This document shows positions 6,797 to 14,639 of a DNA stretch of 42,664 nt, in pieces; position 1 is the stretch's first letter, and every line of letters starts with the position of its first letter. The stretch is from Oscillospiraceae bacterium. GTDB lineage: Bacteria; Bacillota; Clostridia; Oscillospirales; Acutalibacteraceae. Where the stretch lies: contig SVOX01000001.1 of NCBI GenBank assembly GCA_015066165.1, positions 1 through 42,664 of the forward strand. Reading direction: 5' to 3'. The position numbers and the translations under genes are program-made. A model generated the notes under the pieces. That model saw nothing but the letters and a program-made list of their open reading frames with translations, searched no databases and was not told the DNA's origin.

Positions 6797-7639
6797 TTAT
6801 TTGCAAGTATCTTGCACAACTTCTTCAGGTGGTAGTTCCAATACTTCGGGATTTGCAAGTAATTTCTTCAAATAACGGAAAGCAGTTGCAAAATAACTGC
6901 CCGAACAAATACGTTCGTCCATTGTAACACCAATCGGCAAACTGCGTTCAAAAATAATTTCGCCGCCCTTGCGCTTTGGCACTTCACGAAGATTACCCAT
7001 AGCCATAAATATGCTTGTTGTACCAAACTCGTAACAGTGGTGATAAATGTGGTTTGTACGAATTGATGCCAGGTTTGTGATACCCAAACTCATATGGAAA
7101 GGTGACATATCAATAATGGCTTTTGGTAAAAGACCGTATTTATCCAAAAATTTAAAAAACTTTACGCCAACAGTCAAAAGACCGGGAATGCTTAAAAGTA
7201 TTTTAATAATTTTTTCAGTGCCGTTGTTTTCGGGCGCTTCACGGTTTTCATTAACGTATGCGTTTATTTTGTTGTTAACGTCAAAAATTGTATCGGTTTT
7301 TTCAAAATACATTTTTGACATTGTACCTTCATGGCTTTCAAGTGACTGTAAAACCACCATACCAACCGCAACTTCGTTTCTTTCATAAACTTTTTTGTTT
7401 ACAATAAAACGATTAAGTTCAGGAAATTTTGCCATTGTACGTAAATACGCTGCCAAAACCAAAGCCATATGGCTTACGGAAACGCCTTCCTTACGCTTTT
7501 TATTAACGTAATTTTGCATTGGAGTATAAGGAATATCAATGGTAATCATATTCATAGAATCAACACGCTTATCCATGATATGTGCCGCAACCCTATACAT
7601 CGGATCAGTATTTCTTAACCTTCTTCCGTCCGCTCTCAT
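6797..7639 (-). CDS. Stand-alone 2-oxoacid dehydrogenase E2-type acyltransferase domain, active site altered
   Basis: 280 residues corresponding to the catalytic domain (CAT-like fold) of dihydrolipoamide acyltransferases, without lipoyl or subunit-binding domains. The C-terminal part aligns with the canonical DHRVIDGA...YLKELLE region. The conserved DHRxxDG active-site motif reads DERICSG here, so the catalytic His and the Asp are both replaced. No E1, E3 or lipoylation genes are near. Either the enzyme uses another mechanism or the domain has a non-acyltransferase role. Similar stand-alone proteins occur in Clostridia. A TTGTAA-17-TATCAT promoter lies upstream and GGGG precedes the ATG. Confidence 0.75.
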   Translation of the reverse strand: MRADGRRLRNTDPMYRVAAHIMDKRVDSMNMITIDIPYTPMQNYVNKKRKEGVSVSHMALVLAAYLRTMAKFPELNRFIVNKKVYERNEVAVGMVVLQSLESHEGTMSKMYFEKTDTIFDVNNKINAYVNENREAPENNGTEKIIKILLSIPGLLTVGVKFFKFLDKYGLLPKAIIDMSPFHMSLGITNLASIRTNHIYHHCYEFGTTSIFMAMGNLREVPKRKGGEIIFERSLPIGVTMDERICSGSYFATAFRYLKKLLANPEVLELPPEEVVQDTCK

Positions 7640-7670
7640 AATCTTCCCCTTTGTCGATATTTGTAATATT

Positions 7671-7699
7671 ATGATACCACATTGTTAACAATTTTACAA
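7671..7699 (-). promoter_or_regulatory. Probable promoter of the E2-like gene
   Basis: Minus-strand TTGTAA, 17 bases, TATCAT, about 30 bases before the start codon. A GTTAAC palindrome is inside the spacer. Confidence 0.45.
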
Positions 7700-7716
7700 T
7701 CTTTTTTTCAATTTAC

Positions 7717-7745
7717 TTGTTATATTTTAAATTTTATGATATAAT
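7717..7745 (+). promoter_or_regulatory. Promoter of the tepA-ftsK-ComEC-like operon
   Basis: TTGTTA, 17 bases, TATAAT on the plus strand, about 50 bases before the first start codon. A good sigma-A match. Confidence 0.65.
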
Positions 7746-7796
7746 TACTATGAATTATTTGTCAAATTCATTACATACTAAATTTGGGTGAATTTG

Positions 7797-8465
7797 ATGA
7801 GTGAAAAAAATAACCAAAAAAACGAAGTAATAGAAGAAATAAAGGAATTTGGCAGCGCCACCTTTTGTGGCAAACACAAAATCTACTGCCTTACAATTAT
7901 TGGTGAAATTGAAGGGCATAACGTTCTTCCGGAGCAATCAAAAACCACCAAATACGAACACGTTATTCCGCAACTTGTAGCGGTTGAAGAATCAAAAGAG
8001 ATTGAAGGTCTTCTCATAATTCTCAATACCGTAGGCGGTGACGTTGAAGCAGGTCTTGCCATAGCCGAACTAATTTCCGGTATGAAAAAACCAACCGTTT
8101 CGTTTGTTTTAGGCGGCGGACATTCAATAGGTGTGCCCCTTGCCGTTTCGGCAAAGCGATCGTTTATTGCCCCAAGCGCCACTATGACTGTGCACCCTGT
8201 GAGAACAAACGGTTTAGTTATCGGTGTTCCTCAAATGTGGGGACATTTTGCAAGAATGCAAGACAGAATTACCGAATTTGTGGTTAAAAATTCCAATATA
8301 GAAAAATCGGAATTTACTTCGCTTATGATGAATACAGGAGAAATGGTTACTGATGTTGGCTCGGTTCTTTCGGGCGAGCGTGCCGTTCAAAGCGGACTTA
8401 TTGACAATATCGGTTCCCTTTCAGACGTTTTAGACGGTCTTTACCAACTAATTGAAGAAAATTAA
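7797..8465 (+). CDS. tepA: ClpP-family protease-like protein, TepA type
   Basis: 222 residues of the ClpP/crotonase fold. The nucleophile region is GGGHSIGVPLAVSA (Ser in a G-x-S-x-G-like turn) and the His is in TVHPVRTNG, as in TepA/translocation-enhancing proteins. An Asp for the triad is likely in the C-terminal third. In Bacillus subtilis tepA (ymfB) lies next to spoIIIE, and the same linkage is seen here, which supports the assignment. The role in protein secretion or membrane proteolysis is known only from that relative. The start at ATG 7797 is preferred (GGGTG six bases upstream) over an in-frame GTG at 7788 that overlaps this ribosome binding site. Confidence 0.85.
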   Translation: MSEKNNQKNEVIEEIKEFGSATFCGKHKIYCLTIIGEIEGHNVLPEQSKTTKYEHVIPQLVAVEESKEIEGLLIILNTVGGDVEAGLAIAELISGMKKPTVSFVLGGGHSIGVPLAVSAKRSFIAPSATMTVHPVRTNGLVIGVPQMWGHFARMQDRITEFVVKNSNIEKSEFTSLMMNTGEMVTDVGSVLSGERAVQSGLIDNIGSLSDVLDGLYQLIEEN

Positions 8466-8483
8466 CAATATAGGAGAGTTGTT

Positions 8484-10871
8484 ATGGCGACAAAGAAAAA
8501 AAGAAGTACAAAACAAGCGCCAAAAAAACAAAATACTAAAACTCAAAAGCAAAACGACGGCAACCGTCAATTACATTCGGTAATATGGTTTGCTGTAGCG
8601 GTATTTTTGCTTTGCGTGGTTTTCATTAAAGGTCAAAATATTTGGACCTTTATACATAATTTCATTTTTGGTATATTTGGTGTTACCGCTTATTTTTATC
8701 CGTTTTTATTGGGTTTTATTGCTATAATGTTCGCAACCGATAAAATGGGAAGTTCCATAAAAGCAAAACTTATTGAAGGAAGCGCAATTGCAATTTTAAT
8801 CGGTGCGGTTATAGATGTTTTCACAACTCAAAATCCCGATTTGACTTTTTTTGAGTATCTGACAAGTGCCTACCAAAACGGAATTTTGCTTAAAAACGGT
8901 GGCTTTTTAGGTGCCCTTTTTGGAAAACCGATTTATTTAGCTTTTGGTAAAACAGGTGCCGCCATAACTCTGATTTTGCTTATTTTTGTGCTTTTAATGA
9001 TACTCACAAGCACAACCCTTACTTCGCTTTTCAAAACCGTTGCAGCCCCTGTGGTTTCGGTTAAGAATCATGCTGAAGACACTTATGCAAAACACCTTCA
9101 AGAGCAAAACACCCCGCAATTTAATATTGATATTCCGGTTGACGACGGCCCCATTGAACGCAAAAGAGCACGTTCTAAAATGAATCCTAAACAAAGACGT
9201 CTTGTTGACGCTTACCACGGTAAAGACGTTACCCCCGAACCTCAAAAAATCACCTTGCCCGAAGGCAGTGAAGACAAAGAAGTAATGAACGAGGCGCTAA
9301 AAGAAGCCCAAGAAGAAGTTGTTGAAATCAACTTCAAAGAAGAAACCGAAGTATTTACCGAAGAAGTAAAAGAACTTGACCAATCAACCGATGCCGGTTA
9401 TGTGTTCCCACCGCTTTCACTTTTAAACGAGCCGTCTGTTTCAAAAGGCGGTATAGGTCAAGATACCACAGTCACCGCCGAACATTTGGTTGCAACACTT
9501 AAGAGTTTTGGCGTTGAAACACGCATTGTTGATATTAGCCGTGGCCCCACAGTTACCCGTTATGAACTTCAGCCCTGCGCAGGCGTTAAAATTAGCCGTA
9601 TCACCGCTTTGGCAGATGATATTGCCCTAAACCTTGCCGCAGGTAACGTTCGTATTGAAGCCCCTATTCCAAACAAAGCGGCTGTTGGTATTGAAGTTCC
9701 CAACAAAGAAAAGAACGCTGTTAATATTCGTGAAATACTTGAAGCGCCCGAATTTGTATCAGCAAAAAGCAAACTTACTGTGGCACTTGGTAAAGATATA
9801 AGCGGAAATATTATTACAACCGATATTTCAAAAATGCCACACGGACTTATTGCGGGTGCTACCGGTTCGGGTAAATCAGTTTGTACCAACTCAATTATTT
9901 TAAGTCTATTGTATAAAAATTCGCCCGACGAATTAAAACTTTTGCTTATTGACCCAAAAACCGTTGAATTTGAGCCATATAACGGTATTCCGCACTTGTT
10001 AGTACCCGTTGTTACCGACCCACGAAAAGCCGCAGGCGCTCTTGGTTGGGCAGTAACAGAAATGGAAAAACGTTACAAAATGCTTTCTGACCGTAAGGTA
10101 CGTAATATTGAAGAATACAACGCTTTTGTTGAAACGTTAAAAGACGACCCCGAAAACGAAACCGAAAAAATGCCTTACATAGTTATTATGATAGATGAGT
10201 TTGCTGACCTTATGCAAACCGCTTCAAAGGAAGTGGAAGATTCTATTGCACGTATTGCTGCAAAAGCACGTGCCGCAGGTATTCACTTGCTTTTGGCAAC
10301 TCAACGTCCTTCGGTTGACGTTATAACGGGTGTTATTAAAGCAAATATTCCAACACGTATTGCCCTTACAACTTCATCACAAATCGATAGCCGTACCATT
10401 ATTGATACCGCCGGTGCCGAAAAACTTTTAGGCCGTGGCGATATGCTATTCAGCCCTGTTGGAACAAGCAAACCCCACCGTTTGCAAGGTTGTTTTGTAA
10501 GTAACCAAGAAATTAAAAATGTGGTTGACTTTATTAAGAGTGACAAACCCGCCAACTACGATGACGACGTTATGTTTGAAATCGAACGTCAGGCAGCCAT
10601 CGAAAAGAAACAAAAAACAGGCCTTGCCGAAGACGGACCCGACGAAGACCCAATGATTAAAGAAGCAATTCGTGTTGTTGTGGAAAACGGTCTTGCCTCA
10701 ACCTCACTTTTACAAAGAAAATTAAAGTTAGGTTATGCACGTGCAGCACGTATTGTTGACGAAATGGAAGCACGTGGCGTTGTTGGACCTTACGAGGGCT
10801 CAAAACCCCGAAAAGTTCTTATAACACAAGACGAACTTATGGAAATGGAAATGTCTTCTAATGATGAATAA
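8484..10871 (+). CDS. ftsK: FtsK/SpoIIIE-type DNA translocase
   Basis: 795 residues with the full FtsK/SpoIIIE plan: a basic N-terminus, four membrane segments in residues ~30-180, a charged linker to ~300, a RecA-like motor and a C-terminal winged-helix gamma domain (~residues 725-785) that reads chromosome polarity sequences. The motor carries Walker A GATGSGKSV and Walker B PYIVIMIDEFADL, plus the DPKTVEFEPY and ATQRPSVDVITG signatures. It moves double-stranded DNA through the septum during division or sporulation. AGGAGA precedes the ATG, 18 bp after tepA. The 3' end overlaps the ComEC-like gene by 11 bases, so the three genes form one operon. Confidence 0.96.
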   Translation: MATKKKRSTKQAPKKQNTKTQKQNDGNRQLHSVIWFAVAVFLLCVVFIKGQNIWTFIHNFIFGIFGVTAYFYPFLLGFIAIMFATDKMGSSIKAKLIEGSAIAILIGAVIDVFTTQNPDLTFFEYLTSAYQNGILLKNGGFLGALFGKPIYLAFGKTGAAITLILLIFVLLMILTSTTLTSLFKTVAAPVVSVKNHAEDTYAKHLQEQNTPQFNIDIPVDDGPIERKRARSKMNPKQRRLVDAYHGKDVTPEPQKITLPEGSEDKEVMNEALKEAQEEVVEINFKEETEVFTEEVKELDQSTDAGYVFPPLSLLNEPSVSKGGIGQDTTVTAEHLVATLKSFGVETRIVDISRGPTVTRYELQPCAGVKISRITALADDIALNLAAGNVRIEAPIPNKAAVGIEVPNKEKNAVNIREILEAPEFVSAKSKLTVALGKDISGNIITTDISKMPHGLIAGATGSGKSVCTNSIILSLLYKNSPDELKLLLIDPKTVEFEPYNGIPHLLVPVVTDPRKAAGALGWAVTEMEKRYKMLSDRKVRNIEEYNAFVETLKDDPENETEKMPYIVIMIDEFADLMQTASKEVEDSIARIAAKARAAGIHLLLATQRPSVDVITGVIKANIPTRIALTTSSQIDSRTIIDTAGAEKLLGRGDMLFSPVGTSKPHRLQGCFVSNQEIKNVVDFIKSDKPANYDDDVMFEIERQAAIEKKQKTGLAEDGPDEDPMIKEAIRVVVENGLASTSLLQRKLKLGYARAARIVDEMEARGVVGPYEGSKPRKVLITQDELMEMEMSSNDE

Positions 10872-11760
10872 CTCCAGAAAGCGAAATAAAATAATTAAAC
10901 TTACGGCGATTATAACAACGGTTATTTTCGCCGTTGTGTTATATTGGGTACGTCACCCGCTTGGCATTAATAAACTTTTATATAACACCAATTTTGACAC
11001 ATCTCAAGATTTTATAAAATTTATAGACGTGGGGCAAGGCGACTGTGCTTTAATTTACAGTAACGGTTATTGCGGTTTAATAGACGTAGGACTTCCAAAT
11101 ACTGCAAACGATATAAGTAACGAAATTTCAAAGTACGGAATAGATACGTTGGATGCAGTTGTGGTATCTCACCACCATTCCGACCATATTGGCGGTTTGC
11201 CCGAAATTGCAAACAACTTTAAAATTGACAACCTTATAATGCCGCCTATTTTAGAAAAAGGCACTTTGGCAGCATTAAAGGGTAAAGAAAACGCCATAAA
11301 TAGCGGAAGCGCTTTTTATGAAGCCGTTCAGGGTATGAATTTTACAATAGGCGAATTTGAAATCACCGTTCTTTCCGATTTTACCGATAAATCGAACGAA
11401 AATAACCGCTCACTTTTTGTTATGGCAAATATAAACGGTGTAAAATTTTTGTTCACAGGTGACGCCGAAAGAAAAATGGAAACTTTGCTGTTAAAAGAAA
11501 ACTTAAATATTGACTGTGACATATTAAAAGTTTCGCATCACGGCAGTAACACTTCTTCTTCAAAACAGTTTTTAAATGCCACCACACCCGAATATGCCGT
11601 AATATCGGTTGGTGAAAACAACACCTATTCCCATCCACATAGCGAAACCTTGAATTCGTTGAAAGAAGAAACGAATAAAATTTACCGCACCGACCAAAAC
11701 GGCGATATAACTTTTAATATAGACGGTAAAAATATCACCGTTGAAACTGAACATAAATAG
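10861..11760 (+). CDS. ComEC/Rec2-like metallo-beta-lactamase-fold hydrolase, membrane anchored
   Basis: 299 residues. One hydrophobic segment (~11-30) is followed by a metallo-beta-lactamase domain like the C-terminal domain of ComEC: FIDVGQGDCALI at ~50, the metal motif HHHSDHIGG at ~102, FLFTGDAE at ~197 and KVSHHGSNTSSS at ~222. The DNA-channel competence domain of ComEC is absent, so this is a stand-alone extracellular or periplasm-side nuclease/hydrolase candidate. It may start at either of two adjacent ATGs (10861 or 10864) inside the ftsK end, implying translational coupling. A perfect terminator palindrome follows. The substrate is unproven. Confidence 0.88.
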   Translation: MMNNSRKRNKIIKLTAIITTVIFAVVLYWVRHPLGINKLLYNTNFDTSQDFIKFIDVGQGDCALIYSNGYCGLIDVGLPNTANDISNEISKYGIDTLDAVVVSHHHSDHIGGLPEIANNFKIDNLIMPPILEKGTLAALKGKENAINSGSAFYEAVQGMNFTIGEFEITVLSDFTDKSNENNRSLFVMANINGVKFLFTGDAERKMETLLLKENLNIDCDILKVSHHGSNTSSSKQFLNATTPEYAVISVGENNTYSHPHSETLNSLKEETNKIYRTDQNGDITFNIDGKNITVETEHK

Positions 11761-11764
11761 CAAA

Positions 11765-11794
11765 AAGCGTCTTGTAAAATTTTACAAGACGCTT
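11765..11794. terminator. Bidirectional terminator between the convergent ComEC-like and yerC-like genes
   Basis: A perfect 30-base palindrome: AAGCGTCTTGTAAAA followed directly by its complement. Effective stem about 13 bases with a four-base loop. Short T tracts on both strands. Confidence 0.85.
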
Positions 11795-11799
11795 AATTA

Positions 11800-12075
11800 T
11801 TATTTTATAAAGTTTTTATAACCTTGACCGTATTGTACACAACGTGACACTCGGCTCAATGTTGCCGAAGAAATATCGGTTTTCTCAATTACCTGATTAT
11901 AGGTTTTTCCTTCCATAAGAAGTTTTGCCGCAATAACACGCTGTGTCATTTGCTCAATTTCTTTATCGGTGCAAAGGTCGTTCATTAAAATTTCTAAATC
12001 ATCAGGGGTTTCGATAGATGCCAATAAATTATAAAGTTCTTTTCGCATTTGAGCGGTAATTTTATTAGTACCCAT
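11800..12075 (-). CDS. YerC/YecD family TrpR-related regulator
   Basis: 91 residues from the ATG at 12075 (GGTGA five bases upstream). A GTG at 12084 would add three residues but lies directly against the upstream stop codon. The protein contains DLEILMNDLCTDKEIEQMTQRV followed by the DNA-binding helices KTYNQVIEKTDISSATLSRV, the YerC/YecD version of the Trp repressor superfamily. The ligand in this subfamily is unclear. It is the last gene of the amino-acid ABC operon, translationally linked to the ATPase gene, so a role in controlling amino-acid uptake is inferred. Confidence 0.88.
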   Translation of the reverse strand: MGTNKITAQMRKELYNLLASIETPDDLEILMNDLCTDKEIEQMTQRVIAAKLLMEGKTYNQVIEKTDISSATLSRVSRCVQYGQGYKNFIK

Positions 12076-12084
12076 AATTTTCAC

Positions 12085-12843
12085 CTAAATTTCTTCTAAA
12101 GATTTACTTAAAAAATGCTTTGTTTTATCGCTTTTTGGATTATCAAAAATCTCTTCGGGCGTACCCATTTCTTCAATAACACCGTCTGCCATAAATATAA
12201 CCTTGTCGGATACGTTTTTGGCAAATTCCATTTCGTGAGTAACAATTATCATTGTGCTGTCTTTACTCTTAAGACCTTTAATAACCTTTAAAACTTCGCC
12301 CGTAAGTTCTGGGTCCAAGGCACTTGTGGGCTCGTCAAAACAAAGAATATCGGGGTCAAGCGCCAAAGCCCTTGCAATAGCAACACGTTGTTGCTGACCG
12401 CCCGAAAGTTGACAGGGATAACTTTCGATTTTTTCGGAAAGACCAACACGTTCAATAAGCATACGTGCTCTTGTTTCTATTTCTTCTACGGTTCCACGTT
12501 TTAAAAGTTTTGGAGCCAAAGTAATATTTTCCAAAACGTTGTATTGCGGGAAAAGATTAAACGACTGAAAAACAAGTCCAAAATGCAAACGGTTTTCACG
12601 AATTTCTTCATCGCTTAATGTCTTTTTGTCTTTACCGTTGAAAATTTGCTTACCGTCAATGGAAATTATGCCTTCTTCGGCAAATTCCAAAAAGTTGATG
12701 CAACGAAGCAAGGTGGTTTTTCCGCTTCCCGAAGAACCGATAATTGATAGCACTTCGCCTTTTTCAAGGGAAAAACTAATGCCTTTTAAAACTTCCACTT
12801 TGCCAAAGTTTTTCTTAATATTTTTTACTTCTAAAACAGACAT
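12085..12843 (-). CDS. glnQ: Polar amino-acid ABC transporter ATPase (GlnQ type)
   Basis: 252 residues. Walker A GSSGSGKTT at ~36, Q-loop VFQSFNLFPQ, signature LSGGQQQR, Walker B ILCFDEPTSALDPE and the switch His in IVTHEMEF are all present. This is the canonical PAAT-family ATPase energising uptake of Gln, Arg, His, cystine or similar amino acids; the exact substrate cannot be read from the ATPase. It follows the permease by 15 bp with a GGGGAG ribosome binding site and is followed at once by the yerC-like gene. Confidence 0.95.
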   Translation of the reverse strand: MSVLEVKNIKKNFGKVEVLKGISFSLEKGEVLSIIGSSGSGKTTLLRCINFLEFAEEGIISIDGKQIFNGKDKKTLSDEEIRENRLHFGLVFQSFNLFPQYNVLENITLAPKLLKRGTVEEIETRARMLIERVGLSEKIESYPCQLSGGQQQRVAIARALALDPDILCFDEPTSALDPELTGEVLKVIKGLKSKDSTMIIVTHEMEFAKNVSDKVIFMADGVIEEMGTPEEIFDNPKSDKTKHFLSKSLEEI

Positions 12844-12858
12844 TTTTTCTCCCCCTTT

Positions 12859-13509
12859 TTATGAACGGAAATAGGATAGTTTCTTCTCTATAAAGCCAAA
12901 AAGAAGTGTTAATCCGCCACAGAATATCAAATAAAACGCAGCGGTATAGAATAACGGCCAAATTAAACCGTCACTCTTGATGTAACTTTGTGCAGTCCAA
13001 ATAATTTCATAAACTGCAATAATTCTTGCAAGAGAAGTATCTTTAACCAAGGTGATAATTTCGTTTGACATCGGAGGAACAATTCTTTTTACAACCTGTA
13101 AAAGCACAACCTTAAAAAAGATTTGGCTTTTGGTCATACCAAGCACTTGACCTGCCTCGTACTGTCCACGTGGGATGCCTTCAATTCCGCCACGGTATAT
13201 TTCACTAAAGTAACAAGCGTAATTTATAACAAAAGCCACCATTACCGCTGTGAAACGAGGCATTGCACGCATACCGAACAAAAGCCCCGGTCCGTAGAAA
13301 AAGGCAATAAGTTGAAGCATAAGCGGAGTTCCGCGAATTATCCATACAAAAGTTTTTATAAGATAGCTTAACGGCTTGAACTTGCTCATTGAGCCAAAGG
13401 CAATAATAAGTCCTAAAGGCAATGCAAAAAGCAAAGTAAGCCCAAAAACTTTAAAAGTTTCAAAAAATCCCCGCAATAAGTCGAGGGTTACCGATACAAA
13501 CATAAACAT
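12859..13509 (-). CDS. Polar amino-acid ABC transporter permease (GlnP/HisM type)
   Basis: 216 residues with about five membrane helices. The cytoplasmic EAA-type loop reads YRGGIEGIPRGQYEAGQVLGM across about residues 105-125, the docking site for the ATPase. IIRGTPLMLQL near residue 40 is the N-terminal signature of HisM/GlnP permeases. It forms a homodimeric channel with the neighbouring ATPase. An 81-bp gap containing a stable hairpin separates it from the binding-protein gene. Confidence 0.94.
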   Translation of the reverse strand: MFMFVSVTLDLLRGFFETFKVFGLTLLFALPLGLIIAFGSMSKFKPLSYLIKTFVWIIRGTPLMLQLIAFFYGPGLLFGMRAMPRFTAVMVAFVINYACYFSEIYRGGIEGIPRGQYEAGQVLGMTKSQIFFKVVLLQVVKRIVPPMSNEIITLVKDTSLARIIAVYEIIWTAQSYIKSDGLIWPLFYTAAFYLIFCGGLTLLFGFIEKKLSYFRS

Positions 13510-13539
13510 CCCCTTAAGAATTTGTTTCTTTAAGCGCCA

Positions 13540-13568
13540 AAGTAGAGGTCCGTTCAGAACCTCTACTT
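13540..13568 (-). promoter_or_regulatory. Intercistronic hairpin after the solute-binding protein gene
   Basis: AAGTAGAGGT pairs with ACCTCTACTT around a nine-base loop. No T run follows on the minus strand, so it is more likely an mRNA-stabilising or partial attenuating hairpin than a full terminator. This would favour more binding protein than permease. Confidence 0.6.
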
Positions 13569-13590
13569 AACACTACTTATAAATTAATAA

Positions 13591-14358
13591 TTAAGCCAAA
13601 GTTAATTGATATTTTTCAGCAAGTTTCTTGAGTTCGCCATCTTTAATTGAAGCCATGAATTCGTTGAGCTTTTCAGTAAGGTCAGATTCTTTACGGAAAG
13701 CAACACCGTATTCTTCACTTGAATATTCAATACCCTTTGCAAGTTCAACATAGCTTGTGCCTTCACCTGTCATAGCGTTTGCCATTGTGATATCAATGAT
13801 AGTAGCATCAGCAGTACCTGCTTTAACTTCCATAAGAGCATCGCCTTGTGTACCAACTTCTACAATGTTCTTGTAGCCGGCTTCCTTAGCGCAATCAGCA
13901 CCTGCAGAACCTTTTTCAACTGCAAACTTAAGGTCTTTTGCATCTTCTGCCTTTTTAATGTCAGCAACTTTGTCTGCCTTCATAACAAGTACTTGAGCGT
14001 TCTTAACGTATGCATTAGAAACACTTGCGTTAAGTTTTGCTTCGTCAGTAATTGTCATACCGTTCCATACACAGTCGATAGATTTGGATTCAAGTTCCAT
14101 AAATTTGTTGTCCCAGTCGATTTCAATGAATTCAGCTTCAACGCCAAGTTCTTTTGCAAACAAACGAGCAAATTCGGCATCAAAACCGGTCCATTCGTCA
14201 GAACCTTTTTCTTTATAGTCCATTGGAGCATAGTCGGTAATACCTACTACGATTTTGCCGTTGTCTTTAATTAATTCGCTGTCGGGTTTTTGAGCGCCGC
14301 ATCCTGCAAAGGAAAGGAGCATTACGAGTGAGAGTACGATTGCTAATAGTTTTTTCAT
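13591..14358 (-). CDS. Amino-acid ABC transporter solute-binding lipoprotein
   Basis: 255 residues. The lipoprotein signal has KK at the N-terminus, a hydrophobic core and a lipobox ending in Cys20 (SFAGC). The mature part is an SBP_bac_3 domain: GITDYAPMDYKE, then WTGFDAEFARLFAKELGV, and the C-terminal GVAFRKESDLTEKLNEF. It binds a polar amino acid outside the membrane and delivers it to the permease. First gene of the four-gene operon, with a promoter and short leader ORF upstream. It is clearly paralogous to the next gene at 14640-15401. Confidence 0.93.
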   Translation of the reverse strand: MKKLLAIVLSLVMLLSFAGCGAQKPDSELIKDNGKIVVGITDYAPMDYKEKGSDEWTGFDAEFARLFAKELGVEAEFIEIDWDNKFMELESKSIDCVWNGMTITDEAKLNASVSNAYVKNAQVLVMKADKVADIKKAEDAKDLKFAVEKGSAGADCAKEAGYKNIVEVGTQGDALMEVKAGTADATIIDITMANAMTGEGTSYVELAKGIEYSSEEYGVAFRKESDLTEKLNEFMASIKDGELKKLAEKYQLTLA

Positions 14359-14472
14359 TTTTAATTACCTCTTTTTCAAATTTTGTTTTTTGTTTTTGTA
14401 ATGTTTTGTTTTGCACACTTTAGAACTTTATTTTAATGAAGTGAGCCGTTAAAAAAATAAAAAGTATTCAGT

Positions 14473-14493
14473 TTAGTTTCGGTGGACTTTCAT
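14473..14493 (-). CDS. Putative leader peptide MKVHRN
   Basis: A six-codon ORF with GGAGG nine bases upstream, starting about 30 nt after the predicted transcription start and 114 nt before the binding-protein gene. It contains consecutive His and Arg codons, so translation of the leader could sense charged tRNA. A T-rich stretch (CTTTTTATTTTTTT on the transcript strand) follows, but I see no clear terminator stem. Confidence 0.4.
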   Translation of the reverse strand: MKVHRN

Positions 14494-14528
14494 TTGTTTT
14501 TTCCTCCATGTGCGATGTCGATGTTGTT

Positions 14529-14557
14529 ATTATACTTCACCAAACTAAATTTGTAAA
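14529..14557 (-). promoter_or_regulatory. Promoter of the amino-acid ABC operon
   Basis: Minus-strand TTTACA, 17 bases, TATAAT. The transcript would have a leader of about 165 nt including the MKVHRN ORF. Confidence 0.75.
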
Positions 14558-14577
14558 GTATTTTTTTAAAAAATTTT

Positions 14578-14615
14578 AAACTTTAGTACTTCATACAACT
14601 AAAGTACTAAAGTTT
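14578..14615 (-). terminator. Terminator of the second binding-protein gene
   Basis: A 14-base perfect stem (14578-14591 with 14602-14615) with a ten-base loop, followed on the minus strand by AAAATTTTTT. It insulates the two paralogous binding-protein genes. Confidence 0.75.
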
Positions 14616-14639
14616 TGTGTATGTTGCACAATTCTCGGC

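Noticed and set aside
11800..12084. GTG start at 12084 for the YerC-like gene
   Set aside because: It lies directly against the stop codon of the ATPase gene, and the ATG at 12075 has a well-spaced GGTGA.
13540..13568. Full transcription terminator inside the ABC operon
   Set aside because: The stem is strong but is not followed by a T run on the minus strand, so it is listed as an intercistronic hairpin.
14359..14528. T-box or other tRNA-sensing riboswitch in the ABC operon leader
   Set aside because: No specifier-loop, AG-bulge or conserved T-box sequence could be found; only a short ORF and weak secondary structure are visible.
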